Shown: positions 54,838 through 63,620 of the stretch, piece after piece
Numbering within the stretch: position 1 is the stretch's first letter
Layout of the letters: each line of letters begins with the position of its first letter
Assembly: GCA_000433875.1 (NCBI GenBank)
Contig: HF993347.1
Location: forward strand, 59,284-123,283
Direction: 5' to 3'
Origin: Firmicutes bacterium CAG:884
GTDB lineage: Bacteria > Bacillota_I > Bacilli_A > RF39 > UBA660
Length of the DNA: 64,000 nt
Translations under genes and position numbers: made by a program
The notes under the pieces: model-generated
The model's database searches: none
Seen by the model: only the letters and a program-made list of their open reading frames with translations
Told to the model about the DNA's origin: nothing

Positions 54838-55095
54838 TTATTTATAAGTTTTCTTAAACAAATTCAAATAAAAAGACGCACCCTTTTTATCAATATTTTT
54901 ATAATAATCACATAACCTATAATAATATGATTCACTCTTCTCATCATAACAAAAATCAATTAAATAATCGAGAGTATGCTCAATATAATTACTATCAACA
55001 ATATTATTTGAAATAATATAATCAACCCTATCCTTTATAAGATTAAAACCCCTAACCTTACACTCAAACAATAAAGTAAATAAATTCCTATCCAT
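54838..55095 (-). CDS. Small helical protein, unknown
   Basis: The 85-aa protein is acidic-aromatic and probably all helical (VDYIISNNIVDSNYIEHTLD, YYYRLCDYYKN). It lies 60 bases upstream of the collagen-like gene on the same strand, with no terminator between, so the two may be cotranscribed. No family recognised. Confidence 0.45.
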   Translation of the reverse strand: MDRNLFTLLFECKVRGFNLIKDRVDYIISNNIVDSNYIEHTLDYLIDFCYDEKSESYYYRLCDYYKNIDKKGASFYLNLFKKTYK

Positions 55096-55173
55096 TTATA
55101 TCACCAAAACTAATATAACATAAACAATTGAAATTTTCAAAAAAATATGCTTAAATATTAAAAGGAGAGCAAT

Positions 55174-56292
55174 ATGAAAATACTACTATTACTACTATTA
55201 TTACTAACAGGATGTCAAAAACAAACTAAATACAATAGCAAAATAACAAAAGAAATAAATCTTGAATATGGAAACCCAATAAATCTATATACAATAATCA
55301 AAGATGAAAACATAACATCACCAGACATCCAAATAAAAAGAAATGAATTAAAAACTCAAATAATAAAATATAAAACTAATGATAATATAGTAACCCTAAA
55401 AATCAACATTGTTGACACAACAAAACCAATATTGCAATTACAAAAAACATACTATACCGAAGTAAATAAAAACTTTGATTTAAAAAGCAAACTATTCTTT
55501 GGTGACAATTATGATAGAACACCAAAACTAGAAATAATCGGAACATATGACACAAACAAAATAGGAACATATCCCCTAAAAGTTAAAGTAACCGATTCAA
55601 GCGGAAACATAACCGAAAAAGAAACAACAATAATTGTTCAAAAGAAAAAACAAACAACAGCAAATAACCCAGTATACTATAACTTTGAAACATTTAAACA
55701 AGACTACAAAGATAATATCCTTGGAATAGATGTATCCGTATGGCAAGGAAATATTGATTTTCAAAAAGTAAAAGAAGCCGGAGCCGAATTCGTAATGATA
55801 AGAATTGGATTTGGAAACGATAACAAAAATAACATTATAATGGATAGTAAATTTCAAAACAACATTAAAAACGCTAAAGAAGTCGGACTCAAAGTAGGAC
55901 TCTATTTCTATTCATACGCAAAATCAGAAAAAGAAACCATTAATCAAGCAAAATGGATTATAAAAGAACTTAACGGGCAATCACTAGACCTACCAATCGC
56001 TTTCGACTGGGAATCTTGGACATATTTCGATGACTACCAAATAAACTTTCTCGACATCAATAATATCACAAAAGCCTTTATGGACGAATGCATTAAAAAC
56101 GGTTATGAAAGTATGCTTTACAGCAGTTTAAATTACCTAAACTATGTATGGGATCTAAAAGACTACAAAATATGGCTTGCCCACTATACAAAAAATACAC
56201 CATACGAAAATTACCAAATATGGCAAAACTCCTGTACTGGAACAATAAACGGAATAAATGGAGCCGTTGATTTTGACATAATAAAAAGATAG
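55174..56292 (+). CDS. GH25 lysozyme lipoprotein with Ig-like domain
   Basis: The 372-aa protein has a lipobox (LLLTGC, Cys14), a bacterial Ig/DUF5011-like domain (residues 80-155, with DTTKPILQLQ and VTDSSGNITEK) and a GH25 muramidase domain (185-372). Catalytic residues are seen in GIDVSVWQGNIDF (Asp) and IAFDWESW (Asp and Glu); YSSLNYLNYVW and YQIWQNS complete the family. It is a cell-surface peptidoglycan hydrolase. AAAGGAG precedes ATG. Confidence 0.9.
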   Translation: MKILLLLLLLLTGCQKQTKYNSKITKEINLEYGNPINLYTIIKDENITSPDIQIKRNELKTQIIKYKTNDNIVTLKINIVDTTKPILQLQKTYYTEVNKNFDLKSKLFFGDNYDRTPKLEIIGTYDTNKIGTYPLKVKVTDSSGNITEKETTIIVQKKKQTTANNPVYYNFETFKQDYKDNILGIDVSVWQGNIDFQKVKEAGAEFVMIRIGFGNDNKNNIIMDSKFQNNIKNAKEVGLKVGLYFYSYAKSEKETINQAKWIIKELNGQSLDLPIAFDWESWTYFDDYQINFLDINNITKAFMDECIKNGYESMLYSSLNYLNYVWDLKDYKIWLAHYTKNTPYENYQIWQNSCTGTINGINGAVDFDIIKR

Positions 56293-56293
56293 T

Positions 56294-59200
56294 TTAATCA
56301 CTATCTTTATTTTCATATGAAAGTAAATTCTTAATATCCCTTTCCGTTAAACTAGAAATAATATTACTATTCCTTTCATTTCCATCAATAATCTTATCAC
56401 TAAGTTTCTTTTTTTTATCCTGTAAAACAAGAATCTTTTCTTCAATCGTACCCCGCGTAATTAATTTAATAACCTCAACAATATTCTTTTGACCAATACG
56501 ATGAGCCCTATCAGTAGCCTGATTCTCAGCCTGTGGATTCCACCATAAATCCAAATGAATAACAACATCCGCACTCGTTAGATTTAAACCAGTTCCCCCA
56601 GACTTTAACATAATCAAAAACACACAAGGACTACTATTATTATTAAACTCATTAACCCTATCAATACGCTCCTTACTCTTAACAGAACCATCTATTACAT
56701 AAGAAATAATACCCTCTTTTTCAAGTCTTTTTTGCACAATATTTAAAGCCGTTTTAAAAGAAGTAAAAACAAGAATCTTATGACCATTTGAAATACTCTC
56801 ACGAGTAACACTTATAAAAGTCTCAATCTTATTAGAAGAGCCCTTATAATCATCATATACAATAGAAGGATCAATACATATTTGCCTTAACTTCATAAGC
56901 AACTGCAAAATCATAAATCTTGCCTTATTGATACCACCATCAGCCATTATCTCATTCATTTTTTCTTTTACTCTCTCAAGTTCAGCAACATATAACTTCT
57001 TCTGCTCATCACTCAAATCAATATAAATATTATTTTCTAACTTTTCTGGCAATTCCCTTATAACATCCTTCTTCCTTCTTCTTAAAATAAAAGGATTTAT
57101 TTGATTATTAAGACCACTAATCAAAATATCAGTCTCATCATTAAATTCACTTATCTTATACTTACTTTGAAACCTTTGTAAACTAGATAAATAACCAGGC
57201 ATTATAAAATCAAAAATACTCCATAATTCTAAAGTCGAATTCTCAATCGGCGTACCCGTTAAAGCAAACTTCGTTTTTGCGTTTATTTTCTTAACAGCTT
57301 TACTAACACCAGCCATATAATTTTTAATATTTTGAGCTTCATCAATTATCATAGAATGATAATAATCTAAATACTTTTCTTCATCTTCTCTAAGTAAACC
57401 ATAAGTAGTAATAATAACATCATAGTTATCCCTTAAAGCAAATTTTTCATCTCTCTCTTTCCTATTTCCAACAATAAGTAAAACCCTAATATCTTTACCA
57501 AACTTTTCAAACTCATATAACCAATTATATACAAGAGAAGTTGGTACAACAATCAAAAACTTTCCTTTTTCTTCCTTTAGAATCTCTTTTATATAATATA
57601 TAACCTGAATAGTCTTACCAAGACCCATTTCATCAGCAAGTATTCCCCCAAAACCAGTTTTATCTAGATTATACAACCATTTTACACCAGTAACCTGATA
57701 ATCTCTTAAAATCTTCAAATCATTTTTATCTAAACTAATATTACAATCTTTATACTTATAAAAATTATTAATAAAATCATCAAATAAATTATTAGTTTCA
57801 ATACTCTTATATTTACTTTTTAAACTATCCAAATAAATTGCGCGATATTTTAATATTGTACCTTTTCCTTTGATAATATCATCATCAGTAATTTCCATAT
57901 TTTCAATTACATCATTTAATTCCATCAAGTTTTCATCTTCTAAATTAACAATATCACCATTCTTAAGCTGATAATACTTTTTCTTAGCCTTAACATCCTT
58001 TAAAATATTAACAAGTTCATTAGATTTAATACCATCCAAATTAAATGAATAACTCATTATATTATCTTGGCCCAAACTAAACATACTTGATACATTAGTT
58101 TTCTTTTTTATTTTAATTTTTTTTAAATTTTCACTTGTATAAATATTGTATTTTGAAGAAATATCATTTAAACCATTTTCTATAAAATCAACAATTCTAT
58201 CTAAATCATTCAAAACAATTTTCTTATTTTCTATTATAAAACCATATTTTAAAACATCATTTAAAACATTATTTTCAAATTCTTCATTTCTTAAAACTTT
58301 ATCATCACTATCAAAATAATCAATTTCCCCATTATAATCAAACTTTATATTACATTCAATCTCTTTATTAATATCAAAATATAATTTAACACTAGGTTCA
58401 TTTACAATAATAATATCACTTATGCAACTAGAATCGATCTCAATAGTATCTTTAATTATTGGTAAAATACCCTTCATAAATTTTTTTAAATTATCTTCAC
58501 CAAACTCAATACTTTTAATATTACCCTCTATTAAATCACTAACAAAATCACGCTCTTTTTTATCTAAAGAATACATATTACCATTAATATAAATATATCT
58601 ATTGTTAATATTAATCGCATTATTCAAATCAATAGAAAGTATATATTTATCATCTTTTTTAACAATATTAGTTTTAAAAGGAAAAACTTCGCTTATATAA
58701 TTAATTGTATGACCATCAAATGTAAAAGGAAATGGCATAACAGGAATTAAATTAGCAAGTTCTACTTGATTCAAATAACTATATGATAAATTAATATTAC
58801 TTTTTATTAATTGATTTATAAATAACTTATTTTGATTATTAAAATAATAATCATTTGTATTAAAATCAAGTTCTTTCCCAAACTTACAACTAGTATCATA
58901 TAAATAAGCATTTTTAAAACTAGAAAAATGATTATTTAATAAATACATTCTACTTGTACCAATAAAAATACTAATTTTAAAAGATAGATATGGATCATCA
59001 TTCCAATCAGTATCTATTTTTGGAGAAATATTAATATTTAATTTTAATTCCTTTTTTATAGATGGTTTATAATTATCGAAATACTTATCTAATATCATAG
59101 ATGATATCAATTCATTTGATTTCCTTCTTTGACCAAATAATTCTATACTATAAAACTTAAAAGCAGCTGCTAAATGTTTACAACTTCTATAATTTTGAAA

Positions 59201-59455
59201 TTGTATACAATTACAATCAACATCAACTATATTACCATTTTTTATCGTGATAAAACTATGATAGTATTCATAACTATGTTGTGATTTAACAAGAAATATA
59301 TGTTTTTTACTAGTAGTATTCCTATACCCCCTATATAATACATTTCTTTTATCAAAACCATTAGCTTTTTGAATATCACTTCTATTTATAACTTCTCTTA
59401 TTTTATGATAATTTTCAGCATATACCTTATTTTCATCTTCATATATTTCAATCAT
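56294..59455 (-). CDS. SNF2-family helicase with N-terminal SWIM zinc finger
   Basis: The 1053-aa protein has a SWIM motif C-x-C-x8-C-x-H (Cys81, Cys83, Cys92, His94), a central bacterial SNF2 domain and a C-terminal helicase. Motifs: I DEMGLGKTIQ, II DEAQ, III LTGTPIEN, V SGGTGLNLTSAD and VI QATDRAHRIGQ. Bacterial SWIM-SNF2 proteins (HepA/YwqA-like) are thought to act on transcription or DNA repair; exact role unknown. Ends two bases from the convergent GH25 gene, with no clear terminator. Confidence 0.9.
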   Translation of the reverse strand: MIEIYEDENKVYAENYHKIREVINRSDIQKANGFDKRNVLYRGYRNTTSKKHIFLVKSQHSYEYYHSFITIKNGNIVDVDCNCIQFQNYRSCKHLAAAFKFYSIELFGQRRKSNELISSMILDKYFDNYKPSIKKELKLNINISPKIDTDWNDDPYLSFKISIFIGTSRMYLLNNHFSSFKNAYLYDTSCKFGKELDFNTNDYYFNNQNKLFINQLIKSNINLSYSYLNQVELANLIPVMPFPFTFDGHTINYISEVFPFKTNIVKKDDKYILSIDLNNAININNRYIYINGNMYSLDKKERDFVSDLIEGNIKSIEFGEDNLKKFMKGILPIIKDTIEIDSSCISDIIIVNEPSVKLYFDINKEIECNIKFDYNGEIDYFDSDDKVLRNEEFENNVLNDVLKYGFIIENKKIVLNDLDRIVDFIENGLNDISSKYNIYTSENLKKIKIKKKTNVSSMFSLGQDNIMSYSFNLDGIKSNELVNILKDVKAKKKYYQLKNGDIVNLEDENLMELNDVIENMEITDDDIIKGKGTILKYRAIYLDSLKSKYKSIETNNLFDDFINNFYKYKDCNISLDKNDLKILRDYQVTGVKWLYNLDKTGFGGILADEMGLGKTIQVIYYIKEILKEEKGKFLIVVPTSLVYNWLYEFEKFGKDIRVLLIVGNRKERDEKFALRDNYDVIITTYGLLREDEEKYLDYYHSMIIDEAQNIKNYMAGVSKAVKKINAKTKFALTGTPIENSTLELWSIFDFIMPGYLSSLQRFQSKYKISEFNDETDILISGLNNQINPFILRRRKKDVIRELPEKLENNIYIDLSDEQKKLYVAELERVKEKMNEIMADGGINKARFMILQLLMKLRQICIDPSIVYDDYKGSSNKIETFISVTRESISNGHKILVFTSFKTALNIVQKRLEKEGIISYVIDGSVKSKERIDRVNEFNNNSSPCVFLIMLKSGGTGLNLTSADVVIHLDLWWNPQAENQATDRAHRIGQKNIVEVIKLITRGTIEEKILVLQDKKKKLSDKIIDGNERNSNIISSLTERDIKNLLSYENKDSD

Positions 59456-59528
59456 AGTTACCTCCGAAATAAATATATTATACCATTTTTTTATTTACAC
59501 TTCTAGACATTCAAAAAATAACTTTTGA

Positions 59529-59557
59529 TTGATTACATATAATATAATTGTTATAAT
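59529..59557 (+). promoter_or_regulatory. Sigma-A promoter driving a candidate small RNA
   Basis: TTGATT (59529-59534), exactly 17 bases, TATAAT (59552-59557), on the plus strand where no plus-strand gene follows. Confidence 0.6.
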
Positions 59558-59563
59558 AAAATT

Positions 59564-59645
59564 GAAAGTAAGATAGCAGGTCTGATAGAATAAAAAGGGT
59601 ATTTTCTTACTTTAGAAAAGCAATTCCTAATAATTGTTTTTTTGT
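59564..59645 (+). ncRNA. Candidate small RNA between SNF2 gene and metK
   Basis: Downstream of a near-consensus promoter the plus strand forms AAAGTAAG ... CTTACTTT (8-bp stem around about 34 bases) and then a weak terminator (CAATT ... AATTG, TTTTTTT) at 59621-59643. No open reading frame lies in it. The transcript ends facing the 3' end of metK. It does not match SRP, 6S or tmRNA motifs that I can recall. Start and end are estimates. Confidence 0.45.
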
Positions 59646-59656
59646 ATAAAAAATCA

Positions 59657-60676
59657 TTATCTGAAATGACCAAACATTGCTAAGTTTTCATACTTAGTAT
59701 TTTTTAAATTCAAATCTTTTATTATATTTCTTGGTTTACATTCATCATATAATTTGTCATTTACATCTAATATTCCTTTATCACTATTTACATATATAGC
59801 AAGTGGTTTTTCTATTCCGATAGCATAAGATAATTGAACTTCACACCATCTTAAATTATATTTTTTTAAATAATCAACTGCAATTAATCTAGCTTTATAA
59901 GCAGCACTTCTATCTACTTTAGATGGATCTTTTCCACTAAATGCTCCACCTCCAACACGAGCAAATGATTGATAACTATCAACTACAATTTTTCTTCCTG
60001 TTAAACCAGAATCACCTTCAAATCCACCAATTAAAAATCTTCCTGTTGGATTTATTAAATATTCTTCAACTTCTACATTATATTGACTACATATTTTATT
60101 ACATATATCAATTATTTTTTTATCGCTATATGTTCTATTTTCTTCGGAATTATTATAACTAATTACAAATGTTTTTATTTTTATTAAATTCATATTATTA
60201 TCATAATATCCTGTTATTTGAGCTTTACCATCCGGATAAAATATAGAGCTTTCTTTTTTTCTTAGTTCATCATATTCATATGCTAACTTTTGAAGTATTA
60301 CCATTGCTTTAGGCAAATATTCTTTTGTTTCATTAGTAGCATAACCAAACATCATTCCTTGATCACCGGCACCCATTACTTCTTCGTTTGTTCCTCTTGC
60401 AATATCAATGCTTTGTAAACCTAGATTGTTAATAATTTTATAATCATCCTTATAACCAACATCTCTTAATACTCTTTTTATTGTACCTTCAACATCAACA
60501 TTACTATTTGATGTTACTTCACCGGTTACAACAATTAATCCTTTACCTCCCATTACTTCAATTGCACATCTGCTATTTTTATCATTTTCTAAATATGCAT
60601 CAAGAAGCGCATCACTTATTTGATCACACACTTTATCAGGGTGACCTCTAAATACTATTTCATTACTATAAATCAT
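59657..60676 (-). CDS. metK: S-adenosylmethionine synthetase (short form)
   Basis: The 339-aa enzyme makes SAM from Met and ATP. Landmarks: RGHPDKVCDQISDALLD (ATP site), MGAGDQGMMFGYA loop, NPTGRFLIGG, GDSGLTGRKI and GGGAFSGKDPSKVDRSAAY (P-loop-like). All are present; the protein is shorter than the usual 380-400 residues through trimming in loops. ATG 60676 is chosen (GGAGG 5 bases before). Two stops in a row end the gene (TAA TGA). Regulated by a SAM-I riboswitch. Confidence 0.93.
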   Translation of the reverse strand: MIYSNEIVFRGHPDKVCDQISDALLDAYLENDKNSRCAIEVMGGKGLIVVTGEVTSNSNVDVEGTIKRVLRDVGYKDDYKIINNLGLQSIDIARGTNEEVMGAGDQGMMFGYATNETKEYLPKAMVILQKLAYEYDELRKKESSIFYPDGKAQITGYYDNNMNLIKIKTFVISYNNSEENRTYSDKKIIDICNKICSQYNVEVEEYLINPTGRFLIGGFEGDSGLTGRKIVVDSYQSFARVGGGAFSGKDPSKVDRSAAYKARLIAVDYLKKYNLRWCEVQLSYAIGIEKPLAIYVNSDKGILDVNDKLYDECKPRNIIKDLNLKNTKYENLAMFGHFR

Positions 60677-60689
60677 AAATACCTCCAAC

Positions 60690-60718
60690 AAAAAAATCCT
60701 TAGATAATCTCTAAGGAA
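60690..60718 (-). terminator. Riboswitch-controlled terminator of metK
   Basis: Minus strand TCCTTAGA, 5 bases, TCTAAGGA and seven T. Its 5' arm region contains GATTATC, which can instead pair with GATAATC at the 3' side of riboswitch P1, giving the antiterminator. Confidence 0.85.
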
Positions 60719-60723
60719 AAAAA

Positions 60724-60814
60724 GATTATCTTATCGTTCTAGCTTTACCACCTAATTTAATAGGTTGGTGCAACATCGTAGGGCTAGTCCCTCCGTTGCT
60801 CTTTATAAGATACT
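60724..60814 (-). promoter_or_regulatory. SAM-I (S-box) riboswitch of metK
   Basis: The minus strand begins ATCTTATAAAGAG and contains GGAGGGACTAGCCC, then GCACCAACC, GGTGGTAAAGC and ATAAGAT, all in the order of the S-box aptamer (P1, P2 with kink-turn-like GGAGGGACTGGCCC, P3, P4). P1 is ATCTTAT/ATAAGAT. Upstream of metK, so classic feedback: SAM binding favours the terminator. Confidence 0.95.
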
Positions 60815-60817
60815 TCA

Positions 60818-60846
60818 ATAATATAATTTATTTTTTTATATGTCAA
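60818..60846 (-). promoter_or_regulatory. Sigma-A promoter of the metK leader
   Basis: Minus strand TTGACA (60841-60846), 17 bases, TATTAT (60818-60823), about 5 bases before the aptamer. Confidence 0.8.
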
Positions 60847-60897
60847 GTACTTTTTTATAATTTTAAAATAGATTTACGTACAAGCGTTAATTATAAC

Positions 60898-61050
60898 TTA
60901 TTTTATACGTTGTGGTTCCATCATCTCACGACCACCACTAGTCTGGTGTCTTATAAGGCGAGCACTCTTAATATCGTAATAGTAATTAGCCCTACCAATA
61001 GTATAAGCAGCACCGAAACCAGCAAGCAAACCCCCCAAAAAATGGTACAC
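60898..61050 (-). pseudogene. Possible 50-aa Gly-zipper peptide or remnant of a surface-protein gene
   Basis: From GTG 61050 the minus strand encodes 50 residues: a Gly-rich hydrophobic part (GGLLAGFGAAYTIGRA) then a polar tail with ARLIRHQ, ending TAA 60898. The ARLIRHQ block matches RVIRHQ in the decayed gene at 46.8 kb with silent codon differences, so it was coding. The start lies at a T6G6 run directly after KIYGAEFYRIII in another frame, suggesting a frameshift at the homopolymer. A third frame is hydrophobic too. No ribosome-binding site is visible. The remaining stretch to 61186 holds only repeat copy B. Confidence 0.35.
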
Positions 61051-61169
61051 TACCTATAATTATCCTATAGAATTCTGCTCCATATATTTTATTAACATTC
61101 TTTCTGTTTTTATATTATCTATTAACATTTTTGTTAACATCTATCTTCTACTATATCAATGATACCACA
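61040..61169. repeat. Dispersed repeat copy B
   Basis: Homologue of 47080-47270, 130 bases, lacking an internal insert of about 60 bases. Shared ends: AATGG.C ... ATTATCCTATAGAATTCT and CTACTATATCAATGATACCACA. Confidence 0.65.
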
Positions 61170-61186
61170 TTAAACCTTAAAAGTAA

Positions 61187-61819
61187 CTAACTTTTTTTCA
61201 CCTCATAAAATAAACCATCATCAAAATAATATTTTTTTAAACCAATACACTTAATAAACCTATTATCTTGCTTTTTCTTACTAATAATACGAGGTTTTTC
61301 TAAAACAACTGTCGAATTAGAAGGAATATCAGTTGTAACAATCGCATTCGCGCCAATTCTTACATTATCGCCTATCTTAACATTCCCAATAATCTTTGCC
61401 CCAGCACCAATATAACAATTATCGCCTATAACTGGAGAACCAAAATTACTAGAACCCTCTAGAGTATTTGAACCAATCGTAACACCTTGAAATATAACAC
61501 AATTCTTACCAATAACAGCTTTATCAGAAATAAAAACGCCATAAAATCCATGAGGTAAACAAGGTATACCCTTAAAAACAGTATTCAAACCAACGTATGA
61601 TGAATGCTTATTAAAATAATCAATATAAAACGATGTATATATCCCTGACCTTAAATTTTTTGAAACAATTCTATTCCTTACACCCCAAATACTCTTACAC
61701 TTAAAAATAACATATTTGTTCGTAAATATTCTCAAAAAATCCTTAATCATATTTTTAAACATAAATAAATTAACATGTTTACCACTATAATAACCATATT
61801 CTGTATATATATTCTTCAT
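61187..61819 (-). CDS. Left-handed beta-helix acetyltransferase (serine acetyltransferase-like)
   Basis: The 210-aa protein has an N-terminal helical part and hexapeptide repeats from about residue 90: VFISDKAVIGKNCVIFQGVT, then GSPVIGDNCYIGAGAKIIGN and VKIGDNVRIGANAIVTTDIP. The loop with HGFYGVFIS corresponds to the catalytic His region of SAT/WcaB-like enzymes. It could acetylate serine (cysteine synthesis) or a surface sugar. It stands alone, without cysK or polysaccharide genes nearby, so the substrate is open. Confidence 0.75.
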   Translation of the reverse strand: MKNIYTEYGYYSGKHVNLFMFKNMIKDFLRIFTNKYVIFKCKSIWGVRNRIVSKNLRSGIYTSFYIDYFNKHSSYVGLNTVFKGIPCLPHGFYGVFISDKAVIGKNCVIFQGVTIGSNTLEGSSNFGSPVIGDNCYIGAGAKIIGNVKIGDNVRIGANAIVTTDIPSNSTVVLEKPRIISKKKQDNRFIKCIGLKKYYFDDGLFYEVKKS

Positions 61820-61885
61820 ATCATCATCCCTATAATAACTTTATCACACTTTTATAATGATTTCAACAAAAATACCCTTTTAATT

Positions 61886-61913
61886 TTGAAATAAAAATAA
61901 AATATGTTATAAT
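61886..61913 (+). promoter_or_regulatory. Sigma-A promoter of the dual-HEPN gene
   Basis: TTGAAA (61886-61891), 16 bases ending ATGT, TATAAT (61908-61913). Followed by a strong ribosome-binding site GGGGAGG at 61926-61932. Confidence 0.7.
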
Positions 61914-61939
61914 TATTCAGTTCAAGGGGAGGAATAAAA

Positions 61940-63556
61940 ATGAACGAAATAAATCAAATAGCACGTGAACTTGTAGAAAGTTATCTATATAAATCAAATA
62001 AAAAATTAAATTATAAACACTTTTGTATGTTTTCAGTATCAAAATTCTTACTATTAAAAGAAGTATTAGTAAAAAAAGATTCTGAAAATAACATTTTATA
62101 CTTTGATAACATTAAAAATAAAAAGTATGAAAATGCAATAATAGAATTCGCGAAAGAAATAAAAAAAACAGCCGAATACAAAAAAAATAACATTCAAATA
62201 AAACTTACAAATAAAAGCGAAAGAAATGAAGAACTAATTGAAGCATTATGGATTTTTAATAAAGTAAGAGATTCATTTGCTCACAAAAAATATAGTATTG
62301 ACTTTGAAAACGGAAAAGTAGTAATTGATAACGTATCAACTGAAGAAAATAATGAATATAAACTAAAATGTTCAATTCCAATTAATCTACTTAATACAAT
62401 AACTTATTTCGTAGAAGAAACAAATATTTATGATATCAGTGAAAAAGATTACGAAAATTATTTAAAAAATATTTACAACTATTATAATATTGATGAAAAT
62501 AGAATAGAAAAAAGTTATATAAAAAGTTTCATAATAAATAAAAATATAGGATATTCTAAACAACCTATAAAAAAAACTACAAACAAATATATATCAATAC
62601 CAAATGATGAAATTAATAGTTATTTTAATAGTTATTTGAATAAATCTGATCCAAAAAAATTATATACGATTGCAAAAATGTTATTAAATTATAGACCGAA
62701 AAATGAAAAAGAAAAAGCACTAATTAATAACACATTAAAAGAAATAAAAACATTAATGAGCCAAAAAATAACAAGTAAAGCACATCAAACAACTGAAATA
62801 AAAGTCGCGAAACTTATGAAAGAAATATCAACAATGTTAAATATTGGTGAAAACTTAGAATTAGTTGCATCTCTATATAATTATATGACATTAGCATTTT
62901 CAGATAAAAAAGAAATAGATTATGAACATTTGAATTTAAATAGTTTAACAATACAATTTGATCCATTATATAAAGGAAATGGAATTGTAAACCAATACAA
63001 TAATTTCCAAAATTGTATAAAAAAAGCTTGTAATGACTTCATAAACGATATGGAATCTAAAGTAGAAACATATAAAAATCATCCAAATGAATATTTTAGA
63101 CACTCAATTATGTATCATTTTACAACATTCTATAATACAATTCTTAATTATCAAGGAAAAAGAAATGAAATCATTATAACAAGCATTAGAAACTCAATCG
63201 AGCACGGAAATCTATATGCTATTAGTGGTAATATATTATTATATGATCAAGGAAACCATAACGATTTAAAAACAATAAAATCATTAAGTGTATCAAGTCC
63301 AGAAACACTATATAATATAACTAAAACAATAGATCAAAACAATGCCAAAGAAACATATACATTAAATACATTCTTTAATACATTAAAACCATTAATAGAT
63401 GAACAAACACTTAATAAAGTTCAAAATATAATGAATGAATTTTCTATTATAATATTCGGAAAAGAATTAAATCAAAACTATAGTATGGAACAAATGTATA
63501 AAGAATCAATAGCAGTAATACTTAATAAAGTAAAAGAAAAAAAATTAACAAAATAA
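61940..63556 (+). CDS. Protein with two HEPN-type RX4H motifs, candidate RNase/defence effector
   Basis: The 538-aa cytoplasmic protein has no signal or membrane segment. Two places carry the HEPN signature followed by a beta hairpin: VRDSFAHKKYSIDFENGKVV (Arg110, His115) and IRNSIEHGNLYAISGNIL (Arg417, His422). The RN-x3-H form of the second is the RNase catalytic motif of many HEPN toxins and of Cas13. Between them lies a helical region (YLNKSDPKKLYTIAKMLL). It is a single-gene unit with a good promoter, strong ribosome-binding site and terminator; no CRISPR array, antitoxin or partner gene is seen. Two HEPN folds in one chain would allow an intramolecular active site. Biochemical role is inferred from motif only. 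Confidence 0.6.
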   Translation: MNEINQIARELVESYLYKSNKKLNYKHFCMFSVSKFLLLKEVLVKKDSENNILYFDNIKNKKYENAIIEFAKEIKKTAEYKKNNIQIKLTNKSERNEELIEALWIFNKVRDSFAHKKYSIDFENGKVVIDNVSTEENNEYKLKCSIPINLLNTITYFVEETNIYDISEKDYENYLKNIYNYYNIDENRIEKSYIKSFIINKNIGYSKQPIKKTTNKYISIPNDEINSYFNSYLNKSDPKKLYTIAKMLLNYRPKNEKEKALINNTLKEIKTLMSQKITSKAHQTTEIKVAKLMKEISTMLNIGENLELVASLYNYMTLAFSDKKEIDYEHLNLNSLTIQFDPLYKGNGIVNQYNNFQNCIKKACNDFINDMESKVETYKNHPNEYFRHSIMYHFTTFYNTILNYQGKRNEIIITSIRNSIEHGNLYAISGNILLYDQGNHNDLKTIKSLSVSSPETLYNITKTIDQNNAKETYTLNTFFNTLKPLIDEQTLNKVQNIMNEFSIIIFGKELNQNYSMEQMYKESIAVILNKVKEKKLTK

Positions 63557-63578
63557 TGAATAAAATCATTATTTTTTT
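63551..63578 (+). terminator. Terminator of the dual-HEPN gene
   Basis: Stem AAATAATGA / TCATTATTT with a 6-base loop, then TTTTT; overlaps the TAA. Confidence 0.75.
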
Positions 63579-63590
63579 ATAAATTTTAAA

Positions 63591-63619
63591 ATAAAAACAC
63601 ATAAGTTTTTCCTTATGTA
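63591..63619 (-). terminator. Terminator of trpS
   Basis: Minus strand ACATAAG, 6 bases, CTTATGT, then GTTTTTATTTT, directly after the trpS stop. Confidence 0.7.
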
Positions 63620-63620
63620 T

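Noticed and set aside
59564..59645. SRP (4.5S) RNA because of CAGGTC
   Set aside because: The partner GGAAGCAGC part and the apical GNAR loop are missing.
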